64,000 bases of DNA from Epichloe hybrida (Eukaryota > Ascomycota > Sordariomycetes > Hypocreales > Clavicipitaceae). Shown in pieces: positions 26,601 through 38,762 of the stretch. The translations under genes and the position numbers were made by a program. The notes below the pieces were generated by a model that saw only the letters and a list, made by a program, of their open reading frames with translations, had not been told where the DNA came from and did not search any database. The first letter of the stretch is position 1. The number at the start of each line of letters is the position of its first letter. The stretch spans positions 5,828,001 through 5,892,000 of the forward strand of contig JAFEKR010000001.1 of the NCBI GenBank assembly GCA_019022495.1. The letters are read 5' to 3'.

Positions 26601-28032
26601 TCTAAGTAATCTTAAGTTTTCTCTAGGTTTACGCTATGTTTTTACTAAATACTATAATATTTATATTATTAGCAAATCTAATTACTACTATACTTAGGAT
26701 AGCCTAAAGGTATATATAAAGTTCTATAAAGTAAAGGAGAAAGAGAATTAGTAAAAGGGGAGATTCTTATAAGGTACTAGCCTTAATCTTAAAGGGTCTA
26801 GAAAGTCCTTTATTAAAGCTAAGCTAGCTTATTTTATTTACTAGGAAGCTTTATATTATAGCTATTAGCTAGTAAGGGGTTTCTATTAGGATTAGTAAGT
26901 AAATTAAGTATAAGTAGCTAACTCTATTAAAAGTAAATAAGATATTTATCTAGGCAAGTAAGGTAATTTCACCCTTACTCTAGGCCTCTCTTATGCACTT
27001 TACTAAGACCTTAATTATAGTCTTTATTAACTTATTTATCCTATTCCCTTTCTATAGCTTTAGGAGAAGTCCTTTTACCTTAGTAAAGGCTATAAGTTAC
27101 TTTATAATTACTACTTCTATAATTTTTCCTATAATATTTAGTAAGGAGATAGGCCTCTAAGCATTAGCCCTCCTTATCTCTTTTATTATCTTACCTAGTT
27201 TCCTAATTACTATTACTCTAGTAGTCTAGGATTAGGCTAGGAAATACCTTACTTTAAGGATAGTATTTAGGAGCTAGACTATAGCTTCTTTTACTAGCTT
27301 ATTATAGGCCTTAATAAGGCTTACTAGGAGCTTATTATTACCTAGTGCTTTCTAGCTAGCTATATTTAATATAATATCTAATATCTCTTCTAATCTAAAC
27401 TAGTTATTATCTAGGAATAGTGCATTATCTAGCTCTAGGAAGGTAAGGTCTAGGATTTAGGAGAGGTTTACTATAGGCTTAGGGAAGAACCTTAGTACTA
27501 GTATACTTGCTTTATCCTTATATATAGTAGCTAGGTTTAAGTTATTTTTAGTCCTTTCTAGCTCTAGTAGCCTAGGTAATTCTAGGCGGGCCTAGCTTTA
27601 AAGCTAGGCTTATCTTTCTAGTCTTTACACTTCCCTATCCTTTCTTTATATATTAGCCTTTTATAGGGTATCTCTCTATATGTTTTTTCTCTTAGTTTTA
27701 ATAACTTATTCTTAGTCCTTATTTACCTTAGTGTAAGCTTGCTAGTTTACTTCTATTCTTTATTGCCTTTATTATCTCTTTACTTATCTAGCTTTAGTAA
27801 CTACCTCTTTAGCTATCCTTAACCACTATACCTCTAGGCTAGGAAGCCCCTAGGGCTTCTATGTGGCTACCTTATCTACTATTTGTTAAAGGTTTATAAT
27901 AAGCTAGGTGGTGTACGTGTCTATCCCTTCTTTATCACATGAATCTAGGGCGTTTTTAGGTTAAAAGCGTACCACTGCCTCTGCCTTTGCGTACGGTTTG
28001 TCTATTGTATTCCACGTGTGTCTGAGAGCCCG
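23655..28032 (-). mobile_element. Nearly full-length Tad1-like LINE (copy c)
   Basis: It is bounded by a 15-bp duplication, tttacttttaatata, at 23640-23654 and 28033-28047, the long variable duplication expected of target-primed reverse transcription. The coding strand is minus: near 26690-26650 an I-R-F-A-N-N stretch occupies the reverse transcriptase FADD position, with Asp to Asn changes. The 3' end lies at 23655 and the 5' end at 28032. The 5' region at about 27850-28030 is CpG-rich and little mutated (for example ggtgtacgtgtctatccc), in contrast to the body. Length is 4378 bp. No intact frame remains. Confidence 0.88.
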
Positions 28033-28047
28033 TTTACTTTTAATATA

Positions 28048-28815
28048 GTATATACCCTAAAGAAATTATTTTTTATTATATATAAATAAGACTAAAATTC
28101 TAATAATATTATATAAATATGTATTATTATCTTATTATTAAGAGAATATTTAAATTTATATAAAATAGGAATTCCTAGTTACTTAGCTATTTTATTAAAA
28201 TTATAAACAATTATATTAACTTTTAAGGTTTTTCTAGAAAAAGAATTAGTAAAAATACTTAGAAAAGTTACTTTAAAATAACTTAAATATTTAATAATAA
28301 ATATAATAAATATAATAAATATATTTAATATAATTTCTTTAATCTTAAAGATAATAGAAAATAAGCTTTAAAAGTTAGTCTAATAAATTATATTATATAT
28401 AGCTTATTTACTTAGTTATATAGTCTTTTAAAAAGTAAGTCTTATATAGTATATTATTTACTTATTAATAGTACTATTAATTAATATATTAGAATTTTTA
28501 AAAATAAAAAAGAGAAAAGAATTTTATTTTATTAATATTTTAAAAAATCTTAAAATACTAAATAATTAAAAAGTTAAGCTTTTTCTATAGTAATTTACTT
28601 ATACTTACTAGTTTTTATATTTAAATTATTTATTAGTTATTTATTTTTAATTAAACTTTAACACTAGTAATATTATAAGTAATATAAGTAATATAAGTAA
28701 TATTAGTAATATTAGTAATATAAATAATATTAGTAATATAAGCTATTATAAGCTATTATAAGCTATTTTAAGCTATTACTATAATAAGTAACGTAAAATA
28801 ATATATTAAATACTA
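28048..28815. other. hAT interior, no gene seen
   Basis: AT-rich RIP-mutated sequence between the LINE insertion and the minisatellite. It includes short tandem taatataag and agctattata runs (28676-28790) like those of the small hAT family. Nothing coding is recognisable. Confidence 0.55.
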
Positions 28816-29216
28816 GAATTAAAGTAAGGCAGTGGTAAATTAGGCTATTAATATAAGAATTAAAGTGGGGCAGTGGCAAATCAAGCTATTAATATGAGAA
28901 TTAAAGTGGGATAGTGGCAAATTAGGCTATTAATATAAGAATTAAAGTGGGGCAGTAGCAAATTAGGCTATTAATACAAGAATTAAAGTAAGGCAGTGGC
29001 AAATTAAGCTATTAATATAAGAATTAAAGTGGGGCAGTGGCAAATCAAGCTATTAATACAAGAATTAAAGTGAGGCAGTGGCAAATTAAGCTATTAATAT
29101 AAGAATTAAAGTGGGGTAGTGGCAAATTAAGCTATTAATATAAGAATTAAAGTGAGGCAGTGGCAAATCAAGCTATTAATACAAGAATTAAAGTGGGGTA
29201 GTGGTAAATTAAGCTA
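28816..29216. repeat. 41-bp minisatellite, about ten units
   Basis: Units begin gaattaaagtggggcag and continue tggcaaatcaagctattaa; successive starts at 28816, 28857 and 28898 are exactly 41 bp apart, and the array runs on to about 29216. Units differ almost only by G/A and C/T transitions. The core GTGGGGCAGTGGCAAAT is much more GC-rich than the flanks. It lies inside the large hAT, upstream of the transposase remains. Confidence 0.92.
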
Positions 29217-29479
29217 TAGATAGCAAATTTAGAATATTCTAGCTATAGGTATTTTATTTAAGATTTGTAATTATTCTAGATTTACTTTTCTATATAATAC
29301 AAGTAAATCCTCTCTTTTTATTTATTTTACCTTTTTCTTAAACTATTAAAGAATAATTCCCTTTTTATTATAAGCTTATAACTACCCTTATTTATCTTTA
29401 AAATAACCTAATTAACCTTAGATTCTTCTTTTGCTTTTTCTAATAATAACTTAAAACCTAGCCACTTAGGCTCTCACGA

Positions 29480-32420
29480 AAAACTCCCTAAAAATCAGGA
29501 TAATTATATGTTTAGTACAAGAGCCTATATCTATACTTATAACCTATTTAATTTTAAATTATCTAAGATAATTCCTAATAAGGATAGGGTTATTATAGGC
29601 TATTATACTTAACCTAATTATTCTTTTAGCTTTAAAACGAAAGTTAATTGTTTTTAAGCATTTAATAGGGTTTAACACTATAAATTTAAGCATAAAAATA
29701 TTGCTACTTCTTTATCTAATAAAAAAGAACCTAATAAGATTATTAGTAAGTTATAAACCCTTTTTCTTATAATAATCCTATTATCTAATATATATTTAGT
29801 GCCTAAAATTATAGAAATAGTAATAATAGATGATTAATCTTCTATAACGAACTTTATTTTGAAAAAATAACATCAAAATAATACTCTTTCTAAAGAGTTT
29901 TTACTAGAAAAAGCTATTACTTTAGTTATTAAGTTTATGTTACAAAATAACCTAGCTTTTAACGTAATAGATAGTAGCTCTTTTAAAGAACTATTATCTT
30001 ATTATTCTAGGTAAGTAACTTATTTTCTTTTATTACTATTAACTCTAAGCTAATTAAATCTAAGTAATAAGAATAAGGTTTCTTTACTAAATTATAAAAG
30101 TATTATATAAAGAGTTTATTCTTTATATAATGCTTCTAAAAAGGAACTTATTTCTTAGCTAAATTACTAAATATTAAACCTAGGGTCTATATCTATTTAA
30201 TTAGATATTTAGACCTTAACTAATTTAAAATCTTATTTAGGAGTTTTAGCTAGTTAGCTTAACCCTAATTTTAAGCTTAAATATAAGCTTTTAGGTAAGT
30301 TTACTTTTTATATTTAAACTTCTAAAGTTATTAAGCTAATATAATCAGGCTTTAAATATCTCTCTAGCTTATATAGTGGAGCTTATATTTAGAAATGCTT
30401 TAATAACTTACTTCTTAACTATAATTTAGAAGCTAAGAATATTATAAGGTAAGTTTACTACTTAGTATAATAAATTTTAATATGCTAACGTATTCTTAAG
30501 CTTTACTAGAGATAATGGTTCTAATAATAATACATTTATAACTTCTTATATTAATAAGAATTATAATAATATTATTATTAAACCTTATAATATTTAATAT
30601 ATAGCACATGTCCTTAATATTGTTACTAAGGATATTATTACAAAATTTATAAATTTGATATTCTTCTCTAAGAATTTAGAGGAATTTAAAAATAGCGAAT
30701 ATTTACATTATTTTATTAAAGAATTTCAAGCTATTAAAAATTAACCTAAGGGAAAACTATTTAAATCCTTTATTAAAGGTAAGTTAAACTAAATTATAAT
30801 ATTATATTTATTAACTAACTAACCTTTTTATAAGGTTTACTAGGAAAGCTTAAAAGAATTGCTATTATTATTAAAAATAATTAAGTAATTTATAAAAAAT
30901 AGCTTAAAGCTTTAAAAGAAGCTAAAAGACTTAGTCTTATAGCTAAAAATAATAATATTATAAAAATTCCACTTAGTAAGTTAGTTTTCTATTTAATTTA
31001 ATTATAATATTATACTAACTTTTTAACTAGTAAATAAAACAAGATAGAACTTTACTTATTTAATGATTAATACTTCTTTAGAGTTAAAAGGAGCTATTAA
31101 TCTATTAAATAAGTATACTAATATTGCTACTTTAAAAGATACTATGCCTTTAACCTAAGAATAGGATAATTTAGCAACTTTAGATAGTATATTAGAGGTT
31201 TTTTATGAACCTACTATTATATTATAAAGTCAACAATATAATACATTAGGGTTAGTCCTTATTTTTATTATTAGGATATATGAATACCTTAATAATATAA
31301 AAGAAGACTAAATTGCTTATAAAAATGATATAAGTTATATCTTTCTATTACTTAATTAGTGTTTATTATTACTAATATACCTTTAGAAACATTTATATGC
31401 TCTATTTAGCTAGGTCTTTATTGATTGCTTAAATATTGGTTTATAAAAGTTATAGAATTACTTTCCTAAAGATATAGAAAGTAACTATAATTTTTATAAA
31501 CCTTATTTATTTGTAATATTATTAGACCCTAGGCTAAATCTAGCTATAATTAAAAAGAGATTAATGGTTAAATAACTAAAGATTAAATTACTTCTTTTAG
31601 ATTTATAAAAAGAATATAAAGAGTAAGTATTATATTTTACCTTATAAACTTATAATATCTATATTAAGTTACTAATCTTCTTTTAGAACCTATATATTAT
31701 TTAAAGAAAAATAGAATTCTATCTCTAAATTTAATGATTTAGAGATAGATAGTCTTTCTAATTTAGAAGGCCGAGAAGGGCTATAACTAACACAGAAAAG
31801 CTAATTTTTAGTAGAAATTAGTAGTTCTAATCCTTTACCTAGAACCTTTAATAATCCTAGGCTAAAACCTAGTATAAAGCTTTATAAAGGATTATTTATA
31901 AATAAAAGGGATAAGGCTATATAAAAGACTAGAAAAAACGAAATTTCTAGCTATTTAGGGCTTAATTTAATGGATAATAAGGTAAGTTTTCTCTTTTTAT
32001 ATATTATATTATACATTTCACTTACTAACTATTTATAGGAAGATATATTTAAATAGTAAGAAAGAAATATTATATCTTTCCCTATTTTAAGTATATTAGC
32101 TAGGAAATACCTAGTAATTCCTGCTACCTCTAGTGCTATAGAAAGCTAGTTTAACTAGGGAGGAAATATTATTACTAAGCGCTAAACAAAACTAAAACAT
32201 TATATTATTAAGGAATCATTACTATTAAAGAATTGGCTAAAGGAGGATAATATTGCTAATATTAAGCAATATACTAACCTATTTAACTATTATAGCTTTA
32301 AGTCAAATTTATCTAACTTTAAAGAAGACTTAGATCCTGAAAATCCCTAAGATTTATTAGATCTAGAGTCCTCTAGTTATTCTAATAGTAATTTAGACTT
32401 ATAAGCTTTTACTTAATTAT
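29480..32420 (+). pseudogene. hAT transposase remnant
   Basis: No long frame survives, but the C-terminal dimerisation region of hAT transposases can be read at 32096-32190: L-A-R-K-Y-L-V-I-P-A-T-S-S-A, then I-E-S-stop-F-N-stop-G-G and N-I-I-T-K-R. The two stops fall where the family has arginine/valine and serine/arginine around the conserved F-S. Upstream, 29480-32000 has the slightly better codon texture of a decayed coding region with possible introns. Position within the element and distance to its right end fit a hAT transposase. Confidence 0.75.
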
Positions 32421-32439
32421 TTAGATAGAAATTTATTTA

Positions 32440-32508
32440 TTACTATTACTGTTACTATTACTATTACTATTACTATTACTATTACTTACTTTTTACTATT
32501 AACTATTA
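32440..32508. repeat. 6-bp tandem repeat (attact)
   Basis: About eight units of attact, one with an internal G, lie just inside the right end of the large hAT, ahead of the taattgtaattg sub-terminal array. Confidence 0.65.
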
Positions 32509-32704
32509 TTACTATAATAATTACATGAATTATGTAATTGTAATTGTAATTGTTATCTTGTAGTTGTAATTAATTTGTAATTGTAAAGTCTATCTTGTAA
32601 TTAATTGTAATTGTAGTTGTAGTTGTAATTAATTGTAATTATTACAACTACAACTACACAATTACATTTGTAGTTGTAATTAAATACAATCCTCTGATTA
32701 CTAT

Positions 32705-34779
32705 AGAGTAAAACTTAGCTAGGCTATAGGGTATCTTAACTATATAGGTCTCCCTATTAGTAACTAATAGCTTATAAGGGCTATACTATCTGCCTTTTTC
32801 TCTTTATATATATATATTAGTTTGTAGTAGTAGCTAATATATTAGTAATATATTAGGGCTATTCTAGGCGCTAAGGGCCTTATAGACCTACCTCTTAGCT
32901 AGGTAATAGTAAACTTTATTAGTTACCTTCTAAATTACTTTAGCTTATTAAATAATAAAGACACTTAGTAATAACTTATCTATTATCTATAGGTAAGCTC
33001 TAAAGACTAGTAAGGTTAGCATAAGGCTATTAGGGCTTGCTAAGTTATTAATAGCTTTAATAGCTATCTAGAGTTACTGCTTAGGAGTGATTTCTTTACT
33101 AATTAAATCCGTGATAATATTATAAGCCTAGCAAAGAGGTTTATAATATCTCTTAACCTTTCTAATACTATTATAGGCTTTAATAGGTATCTTATTAATA
33201 TTAATTAATATTAAGTAAGTATAATACCTAAATTTAGCTAAAGTAAAGTTATTACTAGCATTATAAATAATCTAGTCTAGAGGGCCTAGATATATATTAA
33301 TTTAGCACTCTCTAATTACATCCTAGATATTATAAGCTTTCTGCTTCTTAGGGTTAAGGAATTAGGCCGCTTAAAATAAGGTTACTAAATTAATAATATA
33401 AAGGACTAGCTAGCTATTAATTTACATAATATTAATAATAATCTTATAGTTAAAGTTATAGTTATCTTTAAGGGAGAATTTAAACTAGCTAAGGGCTTTT
33501 CTATTTATCTAATAATAGTAATAGACTTTAGTTAGCTTCTTAATTATATAATATTTAATATTATAACTAGCTTATTAAAGAATCTTTATAAGCTATTAAA
33601 TTAAGGGATAACTAAACCTTTAGTAAAGTTAATAAATCTCTCCTTCTAATAGGTAAAAAGAAGTGGTTTCTCTTGCCTTTAAAAGCTACTAAGGGTAGCC
33701 TTATTTACGCATAATAGGTATAGTCTTATTATTTTAAATTAATATATTAGTAAGGTTATTAATCTTAACCTTTATTTTATTTATATTAGTAAGGGAAAAG
33801 AGAAAGGGTATAGTAATATTAAAAATATAGAAGTTAATTTAGCTAAGCTTTATAAGTATATAGATAATGCCATGTGTTATTACTAATCTAGCACTAAAGC
33901 AAATAACTTCTAGGTTATAAGGTTTAATTATTAATAATAGCATTAATCTTAGCAAGGCTTTAGCTTATACTAGACTAGTAGTTAATTATCCTAAGGCTTC
34001 TATATCTAGTATAATTCCTTTAAAGATCTCTTTAGAATAGTGTCCTTTAGAGGTATAATAAATTAAATTATCTTTATTAGAAGCCTCTTTAAGGTATAGC
34101 TTTTACTTAAGTAAGGCATGTTAAAAAGCTTAATTCTTAAGCGTTATAAGGATATTAATATTATCTATTATTTATAATCCTATGTAAAAGAATTATATAA
34201 TGCTAAGTTATACCTTTAATAATAGCTTTTTCTTAATATTATTATTACTATTATCTTAGTCCTAAGTAAAGGCCTTAAGCTATATTTCCTAGTTTTCTAT
34301 TTCCTTTTCCTTATTACTATTATTTCCTTTAAATAAAGTAAGAAATGCCTAAAACTTCTTCTTTATAGGAGGTAAATAATAGTTCTTACTAGCCTATTAC
34401 CTCTCTTTCTCTTTCTAATATTTAGTGTTAGTGTAGTTTAATAACTAGTAGCTACTCTTACTATAAATAAAGCATTACTTAGGTTATTTAAAGTTACTAT
34501 AATAACTTTCTTTTCCTTAGTCTCTTTAATTCTATTAGCTATATTAGTAGTCTATAAATATTACCTCTAATAGGTCTTTATCTTAATACTAGTAGTATTA
34601 GTTACTCCTTATATTACTCTTTGTAATTATAATTAATATATAGAGATTATTAGTAAGGTTCTTAAAGCCTAGTGTATATATATACTTTACTACCTAATAT
34701 TTAGGGATACTAAAGACTATATTTAAGGTTTACTTATAGAGCTTTATATTTACTATATTAAAGAGGTATAGCCCTTTAT
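32705..34779 (-). pseudogene. Copia interior, middle part
   Basis: It continues the Copia element between the two hAT insertions; ccctttat at its right end (34772-34779) is the target duplication of the small hAT. It is strongly RIP-mutated, with no frame above about 60 codons and no motif that I can place with confidence, although by position it should hold the integrase-side part of pol. Confidence 0.55.
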
Positions 34780-36668
34780 TAGAGTATTGCACTAAAACGT
34801 GTAGTGTAGTGTAGTATTTATAGTGTAGTGTAGTAACTACACTATAAACTACACTACACTACAAACTACACTAACTATAAGGAAAAAAAAACTACACTAC
34901 ACTAACTATAAAAAAAAAACTATAATATATTACACTACAAATTTTTTTTCCTAAACTACACTAACTACAAACACTACAAATATAGTATTAGACTTTTTAT
35001 TAGTTATTAGTATTTATAAGGTTAAAAGAAAGCTAGTTATATAAAAGCTTTTTTTATTACTTATTTTATTAAATTAGTTATAGAATTTATAATATTATAT
35101 TATTTTTATAATTTTATTATAACTAAGTAAGGTTATATATAATATTATACTTTTTTAATAATACTATTTAACTTAATACTTTATTTCCCTAATATAACTT
35201 AAAGAAAAACCTACTTATTATATTATTTACTATTTCTATGAATTATTTTATATTTCTATAAATTATTATTATTACTTATTTTAAAAAAACTATAAAAAGA
35301 ACTACTAGTAAACTTAATATAAGTAGCTTATTATATCTTATTATAGCTTATAATAGCTTATAATAGCTTATAATACTAATATTACTAATATTACTAGTAT
35401 TACTAATATTACTAGTATTACTAAGATTACTAAGATTACTAAGATTACTTATAATATTATTAGTGTTAAAGTTTAATAATAAATAAATAATAAATAAATA
35501 ACTTAAATATAAATACTAGTAATTATAAGTAAATTACTATAGTAAAAGCTATAGTTTTTAATAACTTTATATTTTAAGGTTTTTAAAAATATTAATATTA
35601 TAAAAATGTTTTCTCTTTTATATTTTTTTAAAATAATAGTAATTAAGGTTATTAAAGCTTTTATAATAAGTATATATATATTCTTTTTACTAAATAGCTA
35701 ATTATATAGCTAGTCCTAGTACTTTAATTACCTTTTATAATAAGTATAGTATATTATATAAAACTAAGTCCTAGTATTATTTTTAAAAATAAGTTAAACT
35801 TATTTTTTATAGCTTAATTAAGCTATATAGGGTAATTAAAATAATACTATTAGTTATCTATTAATAAATTATAAATATTAGTTTATTATATTCTTTCTTT
35901 ATATATTATTATACTAAGATATATAAAGTTACTATATATAACTTCTTAAAGCTTTAGAATTATAAAGCTTAAAGTAATATTTAATTAGTTTAAATAGTAA
36001 ATAAATAGTTTAAGCTTTTTTAAAGTTTTTATTATATAACTAATAATATATTAATACTAAGTATATACTTTATTAACTTCTTATTATTTATTTAGATTTA
36101 TTAACTAATTATATTATATTAGTTTAGGGTATTTTTAATTAAAATAATAATAATAAATTATAGAAATAGTAAATAATTAGTAGTAATAGTAAATAAAAGA
36201 ATAAGTTAGTTTTTCTTAAAGTTATATTAGTAAAATAAAGTAATAAGTATAATAGTATTATTAAAAAGGTATAATATTATAAATAACCCTAGTTATAGTA
36301 AAATTCTTAAAAAAGGTAAATATTATAAATTCTATAACTAATTAAGTAAAATAGGTAATAATAAAAGCTTCTATATAACTAGCTTTCTTTTAATCCTTAT
36401 AATAACATTATATAATAAAAAGACCCACTTTTTTTTTACTAACACTAATTTGTAGTTTTTGTAGTTAGTGTAGTTAGTAACTACACTAACTACACTACAC
36501 TATAAGCAAAAAAAAACTACAATACACTACACTATAAAAAAAAAAAACTACATTACACTAACTATAAAAAAAAAACTACAATACATTAACTATAAGAAAA
36601 AAAAAACTACACTACAAATACAAGATTTTCCTAAAAACTACACTAACTACACTACAAACAATACTCTG
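34780..36668 (+). mobile_element. Non-autonomous hAT, with LINE fragment inside
   Basis: The left end is tagagtattgcactaaaacg (first C changed to T) at 34780 and the right end is CAATACTCTG at 36668. A perfect 8-bp duplication, ccctttat, lies at 34772-34779 and 36669-36676. Length 1889 bp includes a LINE fragment with its duplication. Both ends carry long arrays of gtgtagtgtag or actacactac with poly-A or poly-T runs. There is no coding capacity. It sits in the Copia element. Confidence 0.93.
35675..35731 (-). mobile_element. 57-bp 5'-truncated LINE insertion
   Basis: tattctttttactaaatagc and the rest of this short block match the 3' end of the LINE at 23655-23710 and 58429-58485. It is flanked by a 17-bp duplication, cttttataataagtata, at 35658-35674 and 35732-35748. 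The other hAT copies have one uninterrupted copy of that sequence here. Confidence 0.82.
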
Positions 36669-36676
36669 CCCTTTAT

Positions 36677-38472
36677 AGACTCTTTTTAAGGTAGTTAATA
36701 AAATCTTAAGGCACTTAAGCTTACTCTTATTAAGGTTTTATATAATAATATTTTTAAGGGTTATATTACTTTACTTATAGTAATAAAACTATTAATTACT
36801 TTCTATTTTAAATTATTAATAGATATTTATAATTATCTCTTTATAAGAGAGGTTTTTACTAGTAAGGTAATTAAGAAAGTATTATTTAGTATCTCCTATT
36901 AATATAATAAGGAATACTTTACTAAAATATAACTTAAGGAGGTTAATTTAGTTATACTTACTCTTAAAGAGTATAAGTTTTAGTAAGAGAAAGTTATATA
37001 GCTTCTTACTATAGTAATTATTATTCTTATATATTTTTATAAGCTTAAATATTTTCTTTATAATTTATTTATTTAAAGGGAAGGAATAAGGAAGGAGAGT
37101 AAGCTATTAAGGGTTAAACTCCTAATATAATTAAGATTATTATAAGGGTTCTTATAGAGAATATAGAGATTATTCCTTTTAAGGATAAGAAATATTAAGG
37201 AAAGTCTTTAAGGTAATAGCTTATAAGGGTTATATATAAGGTAGTTTAAGAGATTATAACTTATTTCCTAACTATAGGGTTATTATTATCTCTTAAAGTA
37301 TATATTTAAGGGCTATTAGGATAGGAAAGCTTACTCCTTAGCTAATATAAATATTATTATCTTATAAGGAGTTTTATAGCTTTCTTATAAGCTTATTAAA
37401 AGCTCTCCTAAATATATCTTTTATCTAACCTTTAAAATCTTCTCTAAAGTTTTTCTAAAGGTTCTCTCCTTACTAATTTTAATACTTACTTATATAAATA
37501 AACCTTATAATTTAATTATTAAGTTTAGGCTATATAGTAGTCTCTAGGTTTAGTTAGGTAAGCTTTTCCTAGTCTCTTATAAGTATAAATAAATATAGCT
37601 ATAGTTACCTTAGTAAACTATTCTTTTCTAGTCTTTTAAAAGCTATTTCTAAAGGCTTTTAGGATATCTTATTATTAGAGGAAGTAAGGTAAGGAGTTTA
37701 TCTTATTAATAGTCTAATATTTAATTCTATCCCTTTCTTAAGAAAGGTTTAGTCTTCTTAAATAATTTAAATAAAGTAAATAGTAGTATAATAATTGCGT
37801 AATTTTTACGCTTATTAAAAGAGATAGACTAGGTAAATCTGAAAAACAGGTAAAACGGGAAAAAACGGGAAAAACAGGGTAAATAGGATAAACAGGATAA
37901 ATAGGATTAATAGGATAAACAGAGGGAAACAACGAAAAACGACAGAAAAAGTATAAAAGAAGGAAAAATAGCAAAAAGAGGGAAGAGTAAGCCATAAAGA
38001 TAGCGTAAAAGCAAAAGTAACTTAATATTTAGAATACTAAGGCATAAAAAGCTATAAAGAGAGAAGAGAGGTTATAAAGAAAGTATAGAAGGAGGTTATA
38101 TAAGTTAGCTAGCTTAGCTAAGGATTATTTTTAATATTAGGTTTAAATAAAATGCCTTATAGTAATAGATTTAGTTATTTAGTTAGTTTTCTTATAATAG
38201 ATAATAAAATTAATAATTAACTAAATATCCTAGATAGATATAATAAGGTTATATCCTATAAGCCTAAGGGTTAATAGATTAATCCCTTAGAAGTCTAATA
38301 AGCCTATAACTAGAATTCTAGTCTATTTTCCTTTAGCACACTCTATAGTTATGCCTCTTTACCTAAATAGCCTATCTAGGTTAACTTAAGAGGTAAGGGG
38401 CTATGTTATCTATAGAAATATCTCTTCTTATAATACTTAACTTATCTATAGTTATAGTTAACCACTAATTAG
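36677..38472 (-). pseudogene. Copia interior, 5' (gag side) remnant
   Basis: This is the remaining interior of the Copia element next to its 5' LTR. The minus strand at 37738-37995 has an 85-codon open frame with repeated PVYPIYP-like units that come from a tandem run of aaacagggtaaataggataa variants (about 37855-37925); I regard it as chance. No gag motif is recognisable. Composition is slightly less extreme near 37780-37990. Confidence 0.5.
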
Positions 38473-38762
38473 TATTAAGTACACTAAGGAATATTATACT
38501 AGTGTAAAGAGGTTAAATTTAATAAAGTTAATAATAATAGCTAATAACTAAGAGAGAAAAGAAAAGGGAGAAGGAGAGAAATCTAGCTAGAAGAGAAGGT
38601 AAGTAAAAAAAGGGGGAAAAGTAAGGCTATAGTATAGTGCCACTACTAACAAAGTAGGGTAGCTTACGATGTATCTAATCGCATCGCGTGCATCCCTTTG
38701 GTGGCTCCACTCTTTGGCCACGGTTAGACTATCTATTGTCCGAAGGTCCGAAGGAAGCCATA
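38473..38762 (-). repeat. Copia 5' LTR
   Basis: It is the partner of 20479-20768, 290 bp, starting tattaagtacac (mutated from tgttaggtacac) and ending aagccata. The stretch 38670-38760 keeps CpG-rich sequence such as gcatcgcgtgcatcc and ccgaaggtccgaagg where the 3' LTR is more mutated, so the two LTRs were hit in different places. Confidence 0.9.

Larger units (their letters stand above)
23177..32696 (+). mobile_element. hAT transposon of autonomous size, hosting a LINE
   Basis: The ends are CAGACAATTG at 23177 and CAATCCTCTG at 32696, flanked by the perfect 8-bp duplication attactat (23169-23176 and 32697-32704). After subtraction of the LINE inside it, it is about 5.1 kb. Sub-terminal arrays of gtaattgtaattgttac-like sequence mark both ends. 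It has a 41-bp minisatellite at 28816-29216 and the remains of a hAT transposase on the plus strand. The terminal repeats differ at positions 5-6 (ca versus gg as read inward). It interrupts the Copia element. Confidence 0.92.
20479..38762 (-). mobile_element. Ty1/Copia LTR retrotransposon carrying nested insertions
   Basis: Two 290-bp LTRs (20479-20768 and 38473-38762) and a 5-bp duplication actat define an element 18.3 kb long as it stands. Removing the nested hAT (23177-32696) and the small hAT (34780-36668) with their duplications leaves about 6.9 kb, the usual size. The coding strand is minus: at about 22018-21905 one frame contains the fungal Copia reverse transcriptase phrase Y-S-P-C-L-L-I and then stop-I-N-N-T-L where the family has Q-T-D-D-T-L; all the changes are RIP-type transitions. 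It is inserted in a small hAT copy. Confidence 0.92.

Noticed and set aside
28816..29216. CRISPR-like repeat array
   Set aside because: Units are directly adjacent 41-bp copies with no unique spacers, and the genome is eukaryotic.
37738..37995. 85-codon minus-strand open frame with PVYPIYP-like repeats
   Set aside because: It is produced by a short imperfect tandem run inside the Copia interior; RIP-mutated context and no gene signals.
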